Shown in pieces: positions 48,781 through 61,400 of a stretch of 64,000 nucleotides of DNA. The notes beneath the pieces were generated by a model. That model was given only the letters and a program-made list of their open reading frames with translations. It was not told where the DNA came from and made no database searches. This DNA is from Epiperipatus broadwayi (lineage: Eukaryota; Onychophora; Udeonychophora; Euonychophora; Peripatidae), in the NCBI GenBank assembly GCA_028023455.1, contig JAQFVV010006453.1, forward strand, positions 374,001 to 438,000, read 5' to 3'. Position 1 is the first letter of the stretch, and each line of letters starts with the position of its first letter. The position numbers and the translations under genes were made by a program.

Positions 48781-50772
48781 TAGCTACATCATATTTTATA
48801 TTATAAATGAAAGCATTTAAGTGCCCTCTATTTGCTCATTTAACTAAGATGTTCTCACAAATGTTAACAAAATATTACTATATTTTGTCACAAATTTTAC
48901 CATCAGAAGTGATATAGTCATTATCTGATTAAATATTAATCTTGATAACAGATTGAATATCTTTATGGTTTGTAAACATAATTTGAGGAATTTATATCCT
49001 TTTTCAGATGCTAAGTTTGTGACCATTTTGTAAAACGATAATAAAATCACACTCTACCATCATTTCCAATTAAAGATTTGTTTGTACTCACATCCACTTT
49101 GTTCTTTCCAATCTTTTTATCTTGTGTGATTGCTTGAATACTTATTAGATAATCCCTCCTTTTATCAAGTGCTTTATTATATTTAAAATTGATGGGATCA
49201 TGAAAACATTTATTCATCACATGTATTCCAAAATAATATTAAATATGCTCATGACTACATGAGATAATAACCATGATTACTTCTACATGGCCCAAATTAT
49301 CTGTTTATGGACCTTTTATTTTTTTATTTTTTTATTTTTTTAACCCTTTTTATTTTTTCTATAATTTTATATATGCATTTGAAATATTTCCAATTTATAT
49401 TTTTAACTATTAAAATGTAGCTCTCCTAGTGTGATACATCAATATTAGTTAAGTCATTTATATACTGCAGAAATTCCTTCAGAGGCTTTAATTCTTCGTA
49501 AAGGTTAACTTAAATATAAGTAGTTGTTACCTTTTTTTAAAAAACCCATATGAAAAGAATTATTATTCATTAATTTAGTCTTGCCATTTTAGTATTTTAA
49601 CCTAACTATCCTTTTGTTATTAATGGAATTATTAAAGCTGCTAAAAGCAATGCCATCTAAAGAAATATATTTTATTAGATAAAATGAAATTGATTTCCAT
49701 GTCTGTCTTTAAATATGATTTTGCTTGAAGAAGGAAATTTAAAACAAGCAAGCAATTAATCTCTGCAAATTTAATAATTCTGTTTTCTTTTGAATTTTGT
49801 CTACCATACGCATAAGAAAACAAATCCACATCTTGCATTAAAATCGTTCTTCAATCTTTTAAATGAGAATTATTATTATCAAGTAATATTTAGCTCTCTT
49901 CATAAATTCCTCTTTTTTCAACTTGGTAAATGTAAATTGGAGTGTAAGTATATTAAAGTGTAAACAACCTTTAAATTATCCGTTGAAGTGAAAATGTTTT
50001 TCTAACAGTTCCTCATAGAAAAATAATGAAAAAGAAGACAGTTTCTAGCAGAATTATCAATAGTCGGATGATGAGTGTTGGAATGTTTTTATTTTACTTT
50101 TTAGCTAAAAATAGCTAGATATCCATTTACTGACCAGTATTGGATGGTTAACTAGATTGGCAACGGCTTATTTGAAACTTGAAATAAAAAAATCAAGTTT
50201 ATTTGACCCAGGTTTGAACTCAGATTCTCAACATAATTGATAGTAATACTAAGTTTTTCTAATTAAAATGTATGCATATATTATATTTCAGAAATGAAAA
50301 ACAAGTTAATAAATTTCCCGATTGTTTGTTAATAATAAACCAGTCAGGAAGTATTTACAATTAATTGTATTTTATTCTCTATTTTTATTTGGACTTCAAA
50401 CAAACTAGCTACATTTCAGTCAATCCTTTTAAAATTCACTATGCAAGTTTTGTTACTTTTCAAAGGTTTTGAGTCAATAACTAAAAAATATTTCCCCTGT
50501 TTAGAATAGGTAGATCTGTTACTGGAGAAATAAGGATTATTTGCCATTCTGGTTAAATGTAGATTAGATAAGGATTTAAAGTTTGTTTTCCTATTGTTAA
50601 TTTGAAATAATTTTCTTTATAAATCTTCTTTCTATTTTAATAAAAGTGTACTTACTATTAAAAATATAAAATAAAGTTATAATTATTATTTATACATTTT
50701 TTTAATGAATGTTTAGATGGAAATCTTGAAACTGTGGAGTAATTTGTTTAAATCAATTTAATTAGAAAGTAT
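48781..50772. other. Unannotated AT-rich DNA
   Basis: No gene or repeat is recognised. Short ORFs at 48844 and 49641 have no known domain. A B-box-like AGGTTTGAACTC lies at 50210. Confidence 0.5.
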
Positions 50773-50946
50773 TTAACCTAGAACAATTGCCCCAGACCAA
50801 GAGTCAAAGTAAACTGAGAAAATGATGCACTTAATCTAGAACAACTACCCCAGGCCAAGAGGCAAAGTAAACTGGCAGAATGATGCACTTAACCTAGAAC
50901 AACTGCCACAAGCCAAGAGTCAAAGTAAACTGACAGACTGATGCAT
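50773..50946. repeat. 58-bp tandem repeat, three units
   Basis: Units start at 50773, 50831 and 50889, each containing CCTAGAACAA, a CCAAGAGTCAAAGTAAACTG-like core (GAGGCAAAG in unit 2) and TGATGCA. They differ at about 5-8 positions each. Non-coding and richer in GC than its flanks. Confidence 0.92.
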
Positions 50947-51870
50947 CCAAAAGGAGGCATCGTTGCTTTCTAATTAAGTCAATTTAAATGGATTAATCCA
51001 TAAATTTAATTATTACTTATAAAACTTTAATTCTATAAATAAATTAATCTTATTTTATTTATAAAATAAAATTTTTATTTAGATACAAGAAAACACTTTT
51101 TGAAACATCATCTCTCTTAGGCCTTTCCATCTTATATTAGTAATTATCAGACCATTAATTGATAGAATCTGTAATCATACTATCCCTCATTTAGTTTGAG
51201 AAGGCCCATAGAGAGTGCACAGTCTATGTGGTAATTAAGGCAAAAAGATTGGCCTTATTTACCATTTTTATTCAATACCAGAAAAGTGAATAGGATTCAA
51301 GTTTTTCCATTGTTTAAATTCTTGAAAAACATTGCTGATACAGCCAAGCCTTTTCCTTTTCAGTATGTTTTGTTTTTTTACCTATTCCTCTGTTCATATC
51401 AGAAGAGAAGTAGTCTCAAAGAAAATAAATAAAAAAACTGTTAAGCAAATTGGGTTTGCCAGTAAATTAAGATGTTTGACCAACAATCTACAATCAAAGA
51501 ATTATAACATAAAAAATAGGCCAAGTTTATTTTATCAGATTCAACAATAAAGTAAATTGTATATTGATACTCATAGATGCAAATGGAGTCTCATCAGAAT
51601 GGTCAGAACAATTCATGATCATTATGCTCATCTGCTTCATAAATGGGATTCAAAAGCCATTGATTTATGTAAATGTGAAAAGCACAAACTTTGGACCTCA
51701 TGGTTATGATTGTCAAATCTATGCATTGCAAAATTGAAGAATTTAAGAAAGGTGGCATTGAATTTATCACCTGATTAGAATCTCTATAGATGCCTTAATG
51801 ATATTTTGTTAAAATGAACTGGTTGAAATTTAAAAAGAAGAAATTTAATTTCATATTTATTATTTTTGAT
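50947..51870. other. Unannotated DNA, possible decayed coding debris
   Basis: A 72-codon ORF at 51332-51550 and a following open-looking stretch (about 51565-51700, with a CKCEKHKLWTSW string) have non-random amino-acid flavour but match nothing I can name. Possibly very old retroelement sequence. Confidence 0.35.
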
Positions 51871-52002
51871 TTAATAACAGTAGCAAACTCCCCATACATT
51901 AGTGCCACCTAGTGCAAGCCTTAGTAATCAATGGATGAAAGAAAGTTATGAAGGCTTGCACTGTCTGACACTATTGTGCAGAAAGTTTGCCACTGTTATT
52001 AA
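51871..52002. mobile_element. Short TTAA-ended inverted-repeat element
   Basis: 132 bp with ends TTAATAACAGTAGCAAACTC and, inverted, TTAATAACAGTGGCAAACTT. Inside, AGTGCCACCTAGTGCAAGCC pairs with GGCTTGCACTGTCTGACACT. It is a compact relative of the 33.0-kb element, and TTAA is present at both ends. Confidence 0.82.
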
Positions 52003-55000
52003 GTCCTTATGTAAGCAAAGAAAATGGTGATAATATGCTATTTTGGATTTCAATAAATGAAAAATTTTAAAGAAAATGGTGGTTGGAACTTTATTTTAAA
52101 ATTATATAAAGTAAATAAATTTTAATAAAAAAAATTGGTTTAAGATTTTTGGAACAAATTTTATCATGATTTCTTTTGGAAAAAAGTACAAAGCCATTTA
52201 ATAATATAGATTAATAAGATAAGATAAAATGTAAAATACTTTTTAAATAGCCTACTGCATCCTGAAAAAAGATCTTACTACTCAACAGGCTTATGAATTG
52301 TTATAAGGATTCAAATATTTTGGATAGTTTGTTAATGGATATCTATTTTGTAAAAACCCTAAGACCATTGAAAACATTTTCAAGCTTACTTGGCTTAAAT
52401 TTGAACCCAAATCATAGACATGGAAGTCAAATGCTCTACTATTTCATCATAAAGCTTTTTGAAATAATCTAATACGTTAACAAATAGATAAAGGAAAGAA
52501 AGATAAAAATATCTGAAACAAAATATCAATGAGTTCATTATGTATATGTAGCAATTGCAATAATGAACTTTCAAATGACAACTTTATTAGTGCAATTTAT
52601 CCAGTATCAAGTGATCAATATATACATTTTATTTGCTATTTATGATTTTATATGAATAGTAGATTTAGAGAATATTTTATTAAAGCAAATATCATCATTT
52701 GGAGATGTTCACACACTCATTTGAAATGGCTTATTATTTAAATTCAGATTCATTTTAATAATCTTATAAATAAATTAAAAAAACATTGACTACGTGAATA
52801 CCAAATAATACAACACTAATATCATATAATAAATAAAGCAATAAACTTATCCTGTAGTGTCAAACTAATTTATTTTGCAAAAGAATAATAAATCACCTTT
52901 TATCTGCTACCCATATAGAAACAATGCACAATGTTATCTGAATTGTACATAAAATATTTAAATTTCCCATAGCTATATTGTTTCTGATATATTCCTCCTT
53001 TTATTCTTTATTTAAATGGGGAGTCTAGCTGAAACAATACAGCTATGGGGTATTTAAAATATAATGCTATATGGATTGCAGATTATACAAATATATTTAA
53101 ATAGTTAAAGCTTTACTTCATTAGCATATAAAATCCATAATATATATATATGTGCTTTGCGCACAGATAATGAAGTTGATAACAATAAATAAAATAAATA
53201 ATAATATACAATGGACATCAAATCAATGCAGATGTCCACACATCCTCATTCAAACCAGCTTATAATTTAAATTCACAGAGTTAAATTCTACTCAATTTTA
53301 ACATCCTTATAAAAACAATTAAATATTATATATGTTAAGACTGAATTGTGTGGTGGCAAAAATATGTAATAAATATAACGGAGTTAATTTCTATTCATTT
53401 TAATGATTTGATACACAACTAATTAACAAATATGTAATGATTCAATTAAATAGTGCGAATAATTTGTCATTTCAATTACTATAAGTGATTATTGCTGTAT
53501 AATTTGATTTTTGTATATATGATAGCCTTGTGAAATTAAATTGTAAGGTATTTTAAATGAGGCTGCATGGGCATCTTGCCCTAACATATATCACTGTCTT
53601 ATTTTCTATCCATAAAGGATCATAGGTGGTGGATGAAAATAGATTCATTTTTATAATATGGATTACATTGATACTACAAGGCATTGAATTAATATAGCTA
53701 GAACATGGAAGTTTATCACTGCTCTTGGTAATCTATTATTAGTGCTTTATAACTTGATTGTTTCATATTTGATTGTTTACAGAGTTATTAAGATGCATAG
53801 AAATTAACTCGGTCTTGTGAATTTACAGTAAAAGCTAATTTAAATAAGACCACATGAATAGCTTTACTGATATGATATTTTCCCTAATAATTATCGTTGT
53901 TAATTCTACCATCTATACCAGACTGTGGATAGCAGATTCATATTTTTATTTGTTATAAGAATTAGGGTCATGGTGCTAGATGGAAATTTATTGCTACATT
54001 TATTATATATGATTAGTGCTATATAAAATTTGATATATATATGTGTGTGTGTGCGTGCGTGTGTGTGTAACGTTATGGGTCTAAGCACTTCCACTGCTTT
54101 CAATGACTGATCAAAGTCATATAAAACCAGATTATCATTAAACCATCACAAATTATGTAAGTATTTGTCATCTCAGGCTCTAATCATATATGGGAATGTA
54201 TCCTAGTGAACAATAAGATATTATCCAGTCTTCTGATAATATTCTAATATAATAAATAATTTTAATCTTAATTGCTAATGAGACTTTTATATTCAACATG
54301 ACTCTTCTGTTCAATAATCTAGGATAATACCCATGACACTATAAGTAGGAAAGAAATTTTGTTCATATTTATATATCACAGAAAAAGATTTTGTATAATA
54401 CAAATTAAAATAATGATATAAAATAATCTTAACCAAGGATGTTACTTTAACATCAAACAATATAAACTTTAATGAAGTAATTCTTAAGTATTATTGTGTT
54501 CTTATATTTTAGACAGTATAATATTTGTGTGATTTATATTTTCTGATAATGCAGATGATGATACAGATTCAGAGTCAAAATTTAAAAATCAAACAAAAAA
54601 TATTAATTATAAATTCTTGTAATTTTAATATGATTAAGATAATACAATTATCACAATATTTTAATAATAAATTTAAATACATAAAGAAAAACATATTATT
54701 AACCATGAATACAAAAAAACTCTCCCTTTATTTTATTAATTTAGCTTTCTTCCCAATATATCACAAGTATAAAAAATATTCACTGTTTTGATGATTAAAT
54801 ATTGTCAATAATAAAATAAATAGAATTTGGAGAGTTGTATAATTTTATAAGACAATATAAATAATTGCATAAGTTTTAGTGTAGAATATTTTATAATGAT
54901 TTTTGCACATCAATTATGCATAATATGCATATCAACAGCAGTAAAATACTCAAAACTACTCTATCAAGAGTAAAATAAAGACATGGTTGGCATTATATGC

Positions 55001-55547
55001 ATGCCTTCAATGTTTTGTTCCAAAAAACATCAAGAAATACAATAGGCAAATGATGGAATAACCTAAAAGCACACACTTGTCCAATAAGTGTCAATAAAGA
55101 ATTGGAGTCATATCATTAATCTTAGTAAACTTAAGAATAAACCAACAAACTTTTTTTTGCCAAAACAGCATCTTCAGCTACATAACACCTAAAAATATAT
55201 TCTACTTCAAAAACATAACTAGAACAATATATAAAAATAGCTTTGATAAACCTACATATAACAATAAACAGATAAAACATATTATAATTAATATAAAATA
55301 ACGGCATACAAATTATGGTTTAACAATTTAATAAGAAATAAGACATCAACTCCAATAATTTATTCATTCATTTATACAACACTCTAAATAATTCCATACT
55401 AAGTGTACATATTACTAGTGATTATACCACAATGAAAAGATATTCTGAGAACACCAATACTCATATAGCATAATTGACACATAAATTATAAGCAAATAAT
55501 ATTATATGCATAAATAAAATATACAAATAAGCTTATGCCCATATAAG
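52003..55547. other. Unannotated AT-rich DNA; tRNA-like remnant and (TG)n tract
   Basis: A minus-strand string at about 52395-52460 (AGTAGAGCATTTGACTTCCA, then TTTGGGTTCAAATTTAAGCC) resembles the A and B boxes of a tRNA-derived repeat, but no target-site duplication was found. A (TG/CG)n tract lies at 54032-54069. The 88-codon ORF at 54525 is AT-driven. No gene. Confidence 0.45.
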
Positions 55548-55648
55548 CCAATAAGCTAATGCACATGCACTTTGTAGATTTAAGTATATAAATGAATACT
55601 CTCATTATATAGTTAAATCTACAAAGCACATGTGCATTAGCTTATTGG
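55548..55648. repeat. Hairpin (MITE-like) element
   Basis: Left arm CCAATAAGCTAATGCACATG with CACTTTGTAGATTTA (55548-55582) and right arm TAAATCTACAAAG with CACATGTGCATTAGCTTATTGG (about 55613-55648) are inverted, with a further short TATATA pairing toward the loop. Non-coding. Confidence 0.8.
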
Positions 55649-56135
55649 ATTATTAATATTACAGTTTATAAAAACATAGTGCTATATGAAATAAATGTCT
55701 TATTTATTTATGCCTATATATTATATTTTGTCCTTTTTACAGTTATAACAGTTTTATAGTCCTGAAATCATTGATTCCAATGCAATTATCCACACCACTA
55801 TAGTTCAAATAATGACTTCATTGAAATTTAGAATATTTTATTATAATATTCTTAATGTTTAGGTATCATATGAAGAAAAGTAAGCTGTCAAAATCTAAGG
55901 CAGTAGAATTAGAATTGACACAATTTAAAGCCATTCTAGGTAAAAGTAACAGTATTATTTAAAGCAATATGACATATATGTAATATTATTTCTTCCAAAG
56001 CAATGCAGAATTTGAAACAACATGAAATTTATAAAAAGCACAACATTAGTTTCTTCAAAGCAATATAAAGTTAATAAAACAGTAGATAGATTGTAGAAAG
56101 CATTGCCTTATTTTATATTTTATAGCTAATAAAAG

Positions 56136-56576
56136 TATTTAGATAAAATGAAAATTGATATAAATCGAGATACTGCCAAATCTCTAGTGCTCATTACAAT
56201 ACTTAACTGACAACCAATCAGACATCAGGGATAGCTGTCCAAATGACATCCAAACCTAAACACACAACAAAGATTTTACGAAAAAAGGGTGGCTACTCTT
56301 TTCTTTACTTTTCTTTCTATATATCTAAGACAGACCTAAATGCTTACAACTGGCTTAGCTATATAGAAAAAAAATGAGAAAAGAGTGCCACCCTTTTCTC
56401 ATAAAATCTTTATTGTGTGTTTAGGTTTGAATGTCATTTGGACAGCTATCCCTGATGTCTGATTGGCTGTCAGTTAAGTATTGTAATGCATGCTAGAGAT
56501 TTGGCAGTATCTTGATTTATTTCAATTTTCAACTATCTGTGCTTTGCAAATTAAAATATTATTTAGATAAAATGAA
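56136..56576. mobile_element. 407-bp fold-back insertion with 17-bp direct repeats
   Basis: Identical 17-bp repeats TATTTAGATAAAATGAA lie at 56136-56152 and 56560-56576. Between them, two arms of about 160 bp (near 56153-56310 and 56370-56530) form a long inverted repeat: GATACTGCCAAATCTCTAG pairs with CTAGAGATTTGGCAGTATC, and GGGATAGCTGTCCAAATGACAT pairs across the centre. Non-coding. A 17-bp duplication is far longer than usual for cut-and-paste MITEs and is more like a LINE-mediated insertion. Confidence 0.8.
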
Positions 56577-56716
56577 GTAAATTTCAGCACAAGCATTGGA
56601 GGTCGAGAGGTCAGTGACAGCTGCTTTACAAGCAGTTGTCCTGGGTTAGCGGGTTCGCTTCCCAGCTGATGCTATGATGCATGAGATATTCTAATAAATT
56701 GAAGTACATGTCAGCA
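56573..56716 (+). mobile_element. tRNA-Gly-derived SINE with 17-bp imperfect duplication
   Basis: Body about 56590-56699: AAGCATTGGAGGTCGAGAGG (A-box region), GCTGCTTTACAAGCAGTTGT (anticodon-arm-like), GCGGGTTCGCTTCCC (B box) and GATGCTATGATGC. Flanking repeats TGAAGTAAATTTCAGCA (56573-56589) and TGAAGTACATGTCAGCA (56700-56716) match at 15 of 17. The left duplication overlaps the right direct repeat of the fold-back insertion next door, so two insertions used adjoining sites. Confidence 0.83.
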
Positions 56717-58774
56717 AATATATTTTATCTGATGATAAAATGCACACACAGAAAATTAATATTTCCATGATGTATTTAAAAATAAGACACTGTCCCAGCG
56801 AATGCAATATTTCCATTTTTACATTATAAAGATTTGAAATAAACATTTCGTTTATTTTAAAACTCACACAATGCTATTTTTCCACAGGATATTTTGTTAA
56901 TTATGAAGGCAGAATAAACAAAGAAAAACTCGAGTTTTGCCTTGTTTATAAACAAATATGTGCTAGTATGAGATGGTGATCATGTGATGAAGGCAGAATA
57001 TTATTAAAACAATTCACTTTAAAAACAAAGTTTTAAACTCTCAGAATTATGATTTTACAGCTGCTATTATTATCTTACATAATCGTCAAGTTAGCAAAAG
57101 TTCTGATCTTGTTATAAAACAAAATTAAGCACAACAAGAATACTCATAAATAAATATAACAGAAGAACTCTGCACAGTTCATAGTTAGGTGTAGAACAAA
57201 ACAGTAAATTATTTGCAAAATTAAACACAATTCAACTATACAGAATATTAGAATACTTATCTTTATTTAAATGCAACCATTATTTAATGATAACCTGGAA
57301 GTTAATTATAGTTCATAGCAAATTTAATCTACCAACTTTACGAGATCTCTAAAGCTCATAAACCAATAATACAGTTTATCATTTTCTTCCATTGAAAACA
57401 AGTTGTTTAAAATTTCCTTATGATATATATACATTTGGAAGGTAGCTTAGAGAGATGGTTGGACTGAAGCAGGAAGCCTGAGCAGATATTATTTTAGCTG
57501 TTCATTGTTTAAAATTATCAAACCAAATGATTACTGATTTAATACATTAAGAAAAATGAGAACAAATAGATAAGAAGTAAATTGAAACATGTGGTCAGTT
57601 GCTTTTATATAATAAGTCAGTTGATATGAAGAAGTCAATGATTCACAAATTTAGGGCACTAATTAACAAGATTAATTTTATTTGAAATTAGTATCTCATG
57701 TAATATATTCTAAAAATAACTTTTTTAAAATTGTCTGGATTTTTCAGTCATAATAATTAATAATCCCTAATAAATTTACAAATAATTATTTAATAATAAT
57801 TAAATATTGCCATACATTTAACTTTTTGAAAAGTTCTGAAATAAAAAAATAATGCTTTTAAATAATAATAAGTATTTTGAAACAAAACATTACGAAATGA
57901 ACTGTTTTACATATTAATTTCCTTTAGACAAAAAACTTAAATTATAATCAATTTCTCCTTTAAATCAAAATAGACATGACTTACCTGTACATACATATAA
58001 ATAAAATTTAAGATGTTACTTAGTAATGTTTAAATAAACTGTTTAAATGAATTATAACTAACTACTTACATTATAGATGGTTATAAAATATTATTAAGCT
58101 TTTTAAAATGTTTGTTTTAAAACAGCTTAATTTACTAAGCATCGACTAAACTACATTTTGTGTATAATTATATATTTTTTCTATGATAAAAATTTATAAT
58201 TATATTTTAAGCTAAATGTAAACTATATAATAAGAATATTAAAACTATGTTTTTAAATATTTATAATTACATAATTAGCTAAACTTATACTTGTAAAATA
58301 ATAAAGCACAACTTATTTAAATGTATCATAAAGTAATATCTTATAATAACAGTTTTAAATGTGTAATTTAAAATATTAAATTATTTACTACATTTAATAT
58401 GCAAACTAATTTATTTGAAAAAAAAAACCCTCTATAATTCTTTTAGATATACCAGCATAATACTTCAACGTAGTTCTGGATGTAGAACTTAAGATTAAAA
58501 TATATATTGTTATTATACAATTGCACACATATTTATAATTACAAAAGAATGTTTTATTTATTTACTTATTATTAAATAAGGTTAAAAAGATGGATAATCT
58601 TAACAATTGACATTCAGTAAAATTATGGAGAGAAAAGAACCAGGATCACACTCAAATATAGAAAAAACATGTTTCAAATATAAAAGACTATACATCAATT
58701 TATAGGTATATAGAATATTCATGCAAACAAAATTTATAATAAAATTTATAAATAATCTGCATAAAATGTTAGTC
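56717..58774. other. Unannotated AT-rich DNA
   Basis: No gene or repeat family recognised. Confidence 0.5.
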
Positions 58775-60648
58775 CTTTTGCCTATTTTAATTGACAAAAT
58801 ATTTCTTGCAAAACTTTTGTAAAAGCTTTGGAAATATGGAATCATCATATTGGACATACTTAAACAATCCAAAACAAAGCAAAACTCTCCATATAGTAGT
58901 GCCATCTTGTGTTTTAATATGCTCTATATCACCATATATTCTATTTAAACTTATTGTATTTTGATAAATATTATTCACAATATGTCAATATCCTGAGTCT
59001 ATATTTTAACAATCCATTGCATATATTATAAATGAAAATGCTTATCAAATCAAGTGTTTTTTATAACCTCAAAGTGAAAAGAGTAATGGTAATTGTATTC
59101 ATCAGTTTTTTCTATAATTTCTTTTAATATTTGCGTATGATATACTGTGCTAAAGTCACTTTAAAACATCCTTATTTATTAGGTTGGTTAAAATCCAAAG
59201 TTTATATAAAGAATTGTAATTATTTTGGTAAAAATTTCATATAAAATAAAACTGACGGATTTGCAATGCTTAAGATCTTTTATCATCTTTATTAAATATC
59301 ACTATTACTCTTGCATTCTTCCAGCCACCTGGTACATTATTTAGACACTTACTATATAGTTTTAACAACAATTGTTTTTAATTTTTCATTTGCTTCTTTT
59401 AAAATATCAATAATAATTTCATTATTTCCTGACATTTCTTAGAACTTTTTCTTTATAGATAAAACTGCATATCTCACCTCTTCATTTAAAATACCCACAA
59501 TTAAGATATCTTATTAATTGTAAGGTTATTTTGTTGGTGTTCTTATATAATTCTTTATAAATTTCTTCAATACATTTTATGATATCATTTTTTCTAGTAA
59601 TAGTTCCATCTTTTCTTTTTATTACTGAAACAACTTTGCTTCTAATACAAAGATGATATTTTATACTTTTGAAACTTTTATTTTTTTTTCTATAGTTTTT
59701 CTTGCCAGTTCACAGTTATATTTTTTTATATAATTATCAACTTTTTTGTACTACTTTATAAATCTCTAAGTATTCATTTCTTCTCAATGGATTATTTAAA
59801 AAAAATAATACTTCTATTTTTCTTCATATATTATCTTATCTCAATAGAAAATTTATTCACAAATATTTACATTTTTATTCTATCTTTGTTGCAGTTCTTA
59901 ATAGTGTTTTGATTATTTTTATATTTATTTCATTAAAATATGAATCATCTTTTAGATTCTAATTTAAATTCATTGGAATGTATCTGAAGGCTAAAAATAT
60001 CAACTGAGATTATTATTTTTTTAATAATTTACGACTCTCTAGTTTTACCGTAATATATATCTTATATTTTACTAATTTATTAAGAACATTACAATCTTGA
60101 AATACATATTTTCTGTTAATCAAAATATAAATCAACTCTGCTTTACTTTTGTTTGGTTGCATTTATCCATATTTCTTTTTAACATTTTTTTCAAAGACAG
60201 AATTCATAAAAAACATTTACTTTTTTTGCAAATTTGTTTTGCAAACTCCACAAGTTTGTGCCTTCTTTTATTTCTATCTGCATATTCAAATTTAACCACA
60301 ATGCTTTCAACTTTCAATTATTTACCAAGTCTAGTATTAAAGTATCCCATGTCAATTTTAAAATATTGCTTGATATGATCAAAAGCATTTGGAACAACTA
60401 TGTAAAAATGCTATACTTCTTTTTCATATTGAGATTACCTGCATTTAATATCTTTCTTTCATTAAATTGAATAACTAATCTCATCACTCTGATGTTCCAA
60501 TTATAACTCCAATATTTGGTTTTTATTTTGTACTAAATTAAATGTCCATTTTAAAAATCTATTGTCTCTTTATCTTTCCTTTTAATTTCACAATGTTTTC
60601 TATAATGTTTCATTTGCTATAAGACAAGAAATTCATGGACCTTCACTT

Positions 60649-60650
<2 letters not shown>
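58775..60650 (-). mobile_element. RTE LINE copy missing its 3' end
   Basis: Aligns with reference RTE positions of roughly 2930 (TTTTAATCCACAAAATATTT region) to 4910 (CCTTCACTTGA), covering the RT core, the linker and part of the endonuclease. Examples are TTGCATTCTTCCAGCCACCTGG near 59312 and CATATCTCACCTCTTCATTTA near 59468. Antisense shadows give 93- and 78-codon ORFs near 60100-60470. It lacks the 3' tail, unlike the other copies, which lack the 5' side. It ends at a (TA)n tract. Confidence 0.8.
58868..58915. repeat. TTAA-family end fragment inside the RTE copy
   Basis: AAGCAAAACTCTCCATATAG with TAGTGCCATCTTGTG matches the terminal part of the 33.0-, 40.9- and 51.9-kb elements. It breaks the alignment of the RTE copy, so it inserted after the LINE or marks a rearrangement. 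Only about 45 bp remain. Confidence 0.65.
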
Positions 60651-60719
<69 letters not shown>

Positions 60720-60745
60720 ATGTGTGTGTGTGTGTATGTGTGTAT
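60650..60745. repeat. (TA)n-(TG)n compound microsatellite
   Basis: TA repeats followed by TG repeats with few interruptions. It forms the border of the RTE copy. Confidence 0.95.
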
Positions 60746-61024
60746 TGTAACAATATAGGTCTTAGTTAGCTCAAAATCCCATGGGCATCTACGCAATTCA
60801 TCCATGACAATGACTTAACACTTTCACACAGGGTAAGGAAAAAAGTATACCTCACATGAGATGACATGGATATATAAACAAATAATAACCATAACAACAC
60901 ATCATATCATGATTATTTAACATGACAACAATCAAATCACACAAATAAACAACATCTACATTATAAGTGTGAACACCAAACAAATGGAATATAATCATCA
61001 ATTAATATGTGGAAATTAAAATAG
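60746..61024. other. Unannotated DNA
   Basis: Begins with a GTAACAATATAGGTCTTAG string that resembles the flank of the (TG)n tract at 54069. Nothing else is recognised. Confidence 0.4.
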
Positions 61025-61285
61025 CAATTATCTATTCAAAAGCATAAAAGTAGGGTTAGAAATAAATATCTTAGTTCTGTCTTATATATTCATGTAAAAG
61101 ATATCGATCACATTATTAATTTTGATGAAGCTAAGGTTGTCTTCCTTGAGAGTAATGAAATAATAGAAAGAACTAAAAAATATTTAATATTAAAAATTTA
61201 TGATTCTGAAACAGTTAACTTATTTAAAAGTCCTTTTAATATTAAGGGTAAATGGGAGGTAAATGGAATTGTGAATAATGTTTAG
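61025..61285 (+). pseudogene. Penelope-like element, GIY-YIG endonuclease C-terminal fragment
   Basis: An 86-codon open stretch reads LSIQKHKSRVRNKYLSSVLY (residues 2-21), IHVKDIDHIINFDEAKVVFL and IIERTKKYLILKIYDSETVN. The order L..R..EHK, S.L..H....DH.I.F....V, R...E..I fits the GIY-YIG nuclease tail at the C-terminus of Penelope-like retroelements, which cuts target DNA before reverse transcription. The GIY-YIG signature itself and the RT would lie upstream and are absent. The stretch ends at a normal stop (61283). The downstream 100 bases look like the element's terminal region. Confidence 0.55.
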
Positions 61286-61400
61286 TTTAAATATTTTATT
61301 ATTTTGTAGTTCTTTACACTTGAGAAGTCCGTTTGTAGCACTGAAACCATTGAAAGTGTTTTAGATTTTATTTTCTTGGCTAATTTGATTCTATATGTAT
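61286..61400 (+). repeat. Putative Penelope-like post-ORF region
   Basis: CTTGAGAAGTCCGTTTG, TAGCACTGAAACCATTG at 61319-61352 has the CTGA-like, short stem, GAAAC layout often found after the ORF of Penelope-like elements, where hammerhead-type motifs have been described. The core here is degenerate (CTTGAGA, not CTGATGA). Assigned by position and pattern only. Confidence 0.35.

Noticed and set aside
52395-52460. Possible tRNA gene on the minus strand
   Set aside because: A- and B-box-like strings are present, but the acceptor stem does not pair and no terminal duplication was found; at most an old SINE head.
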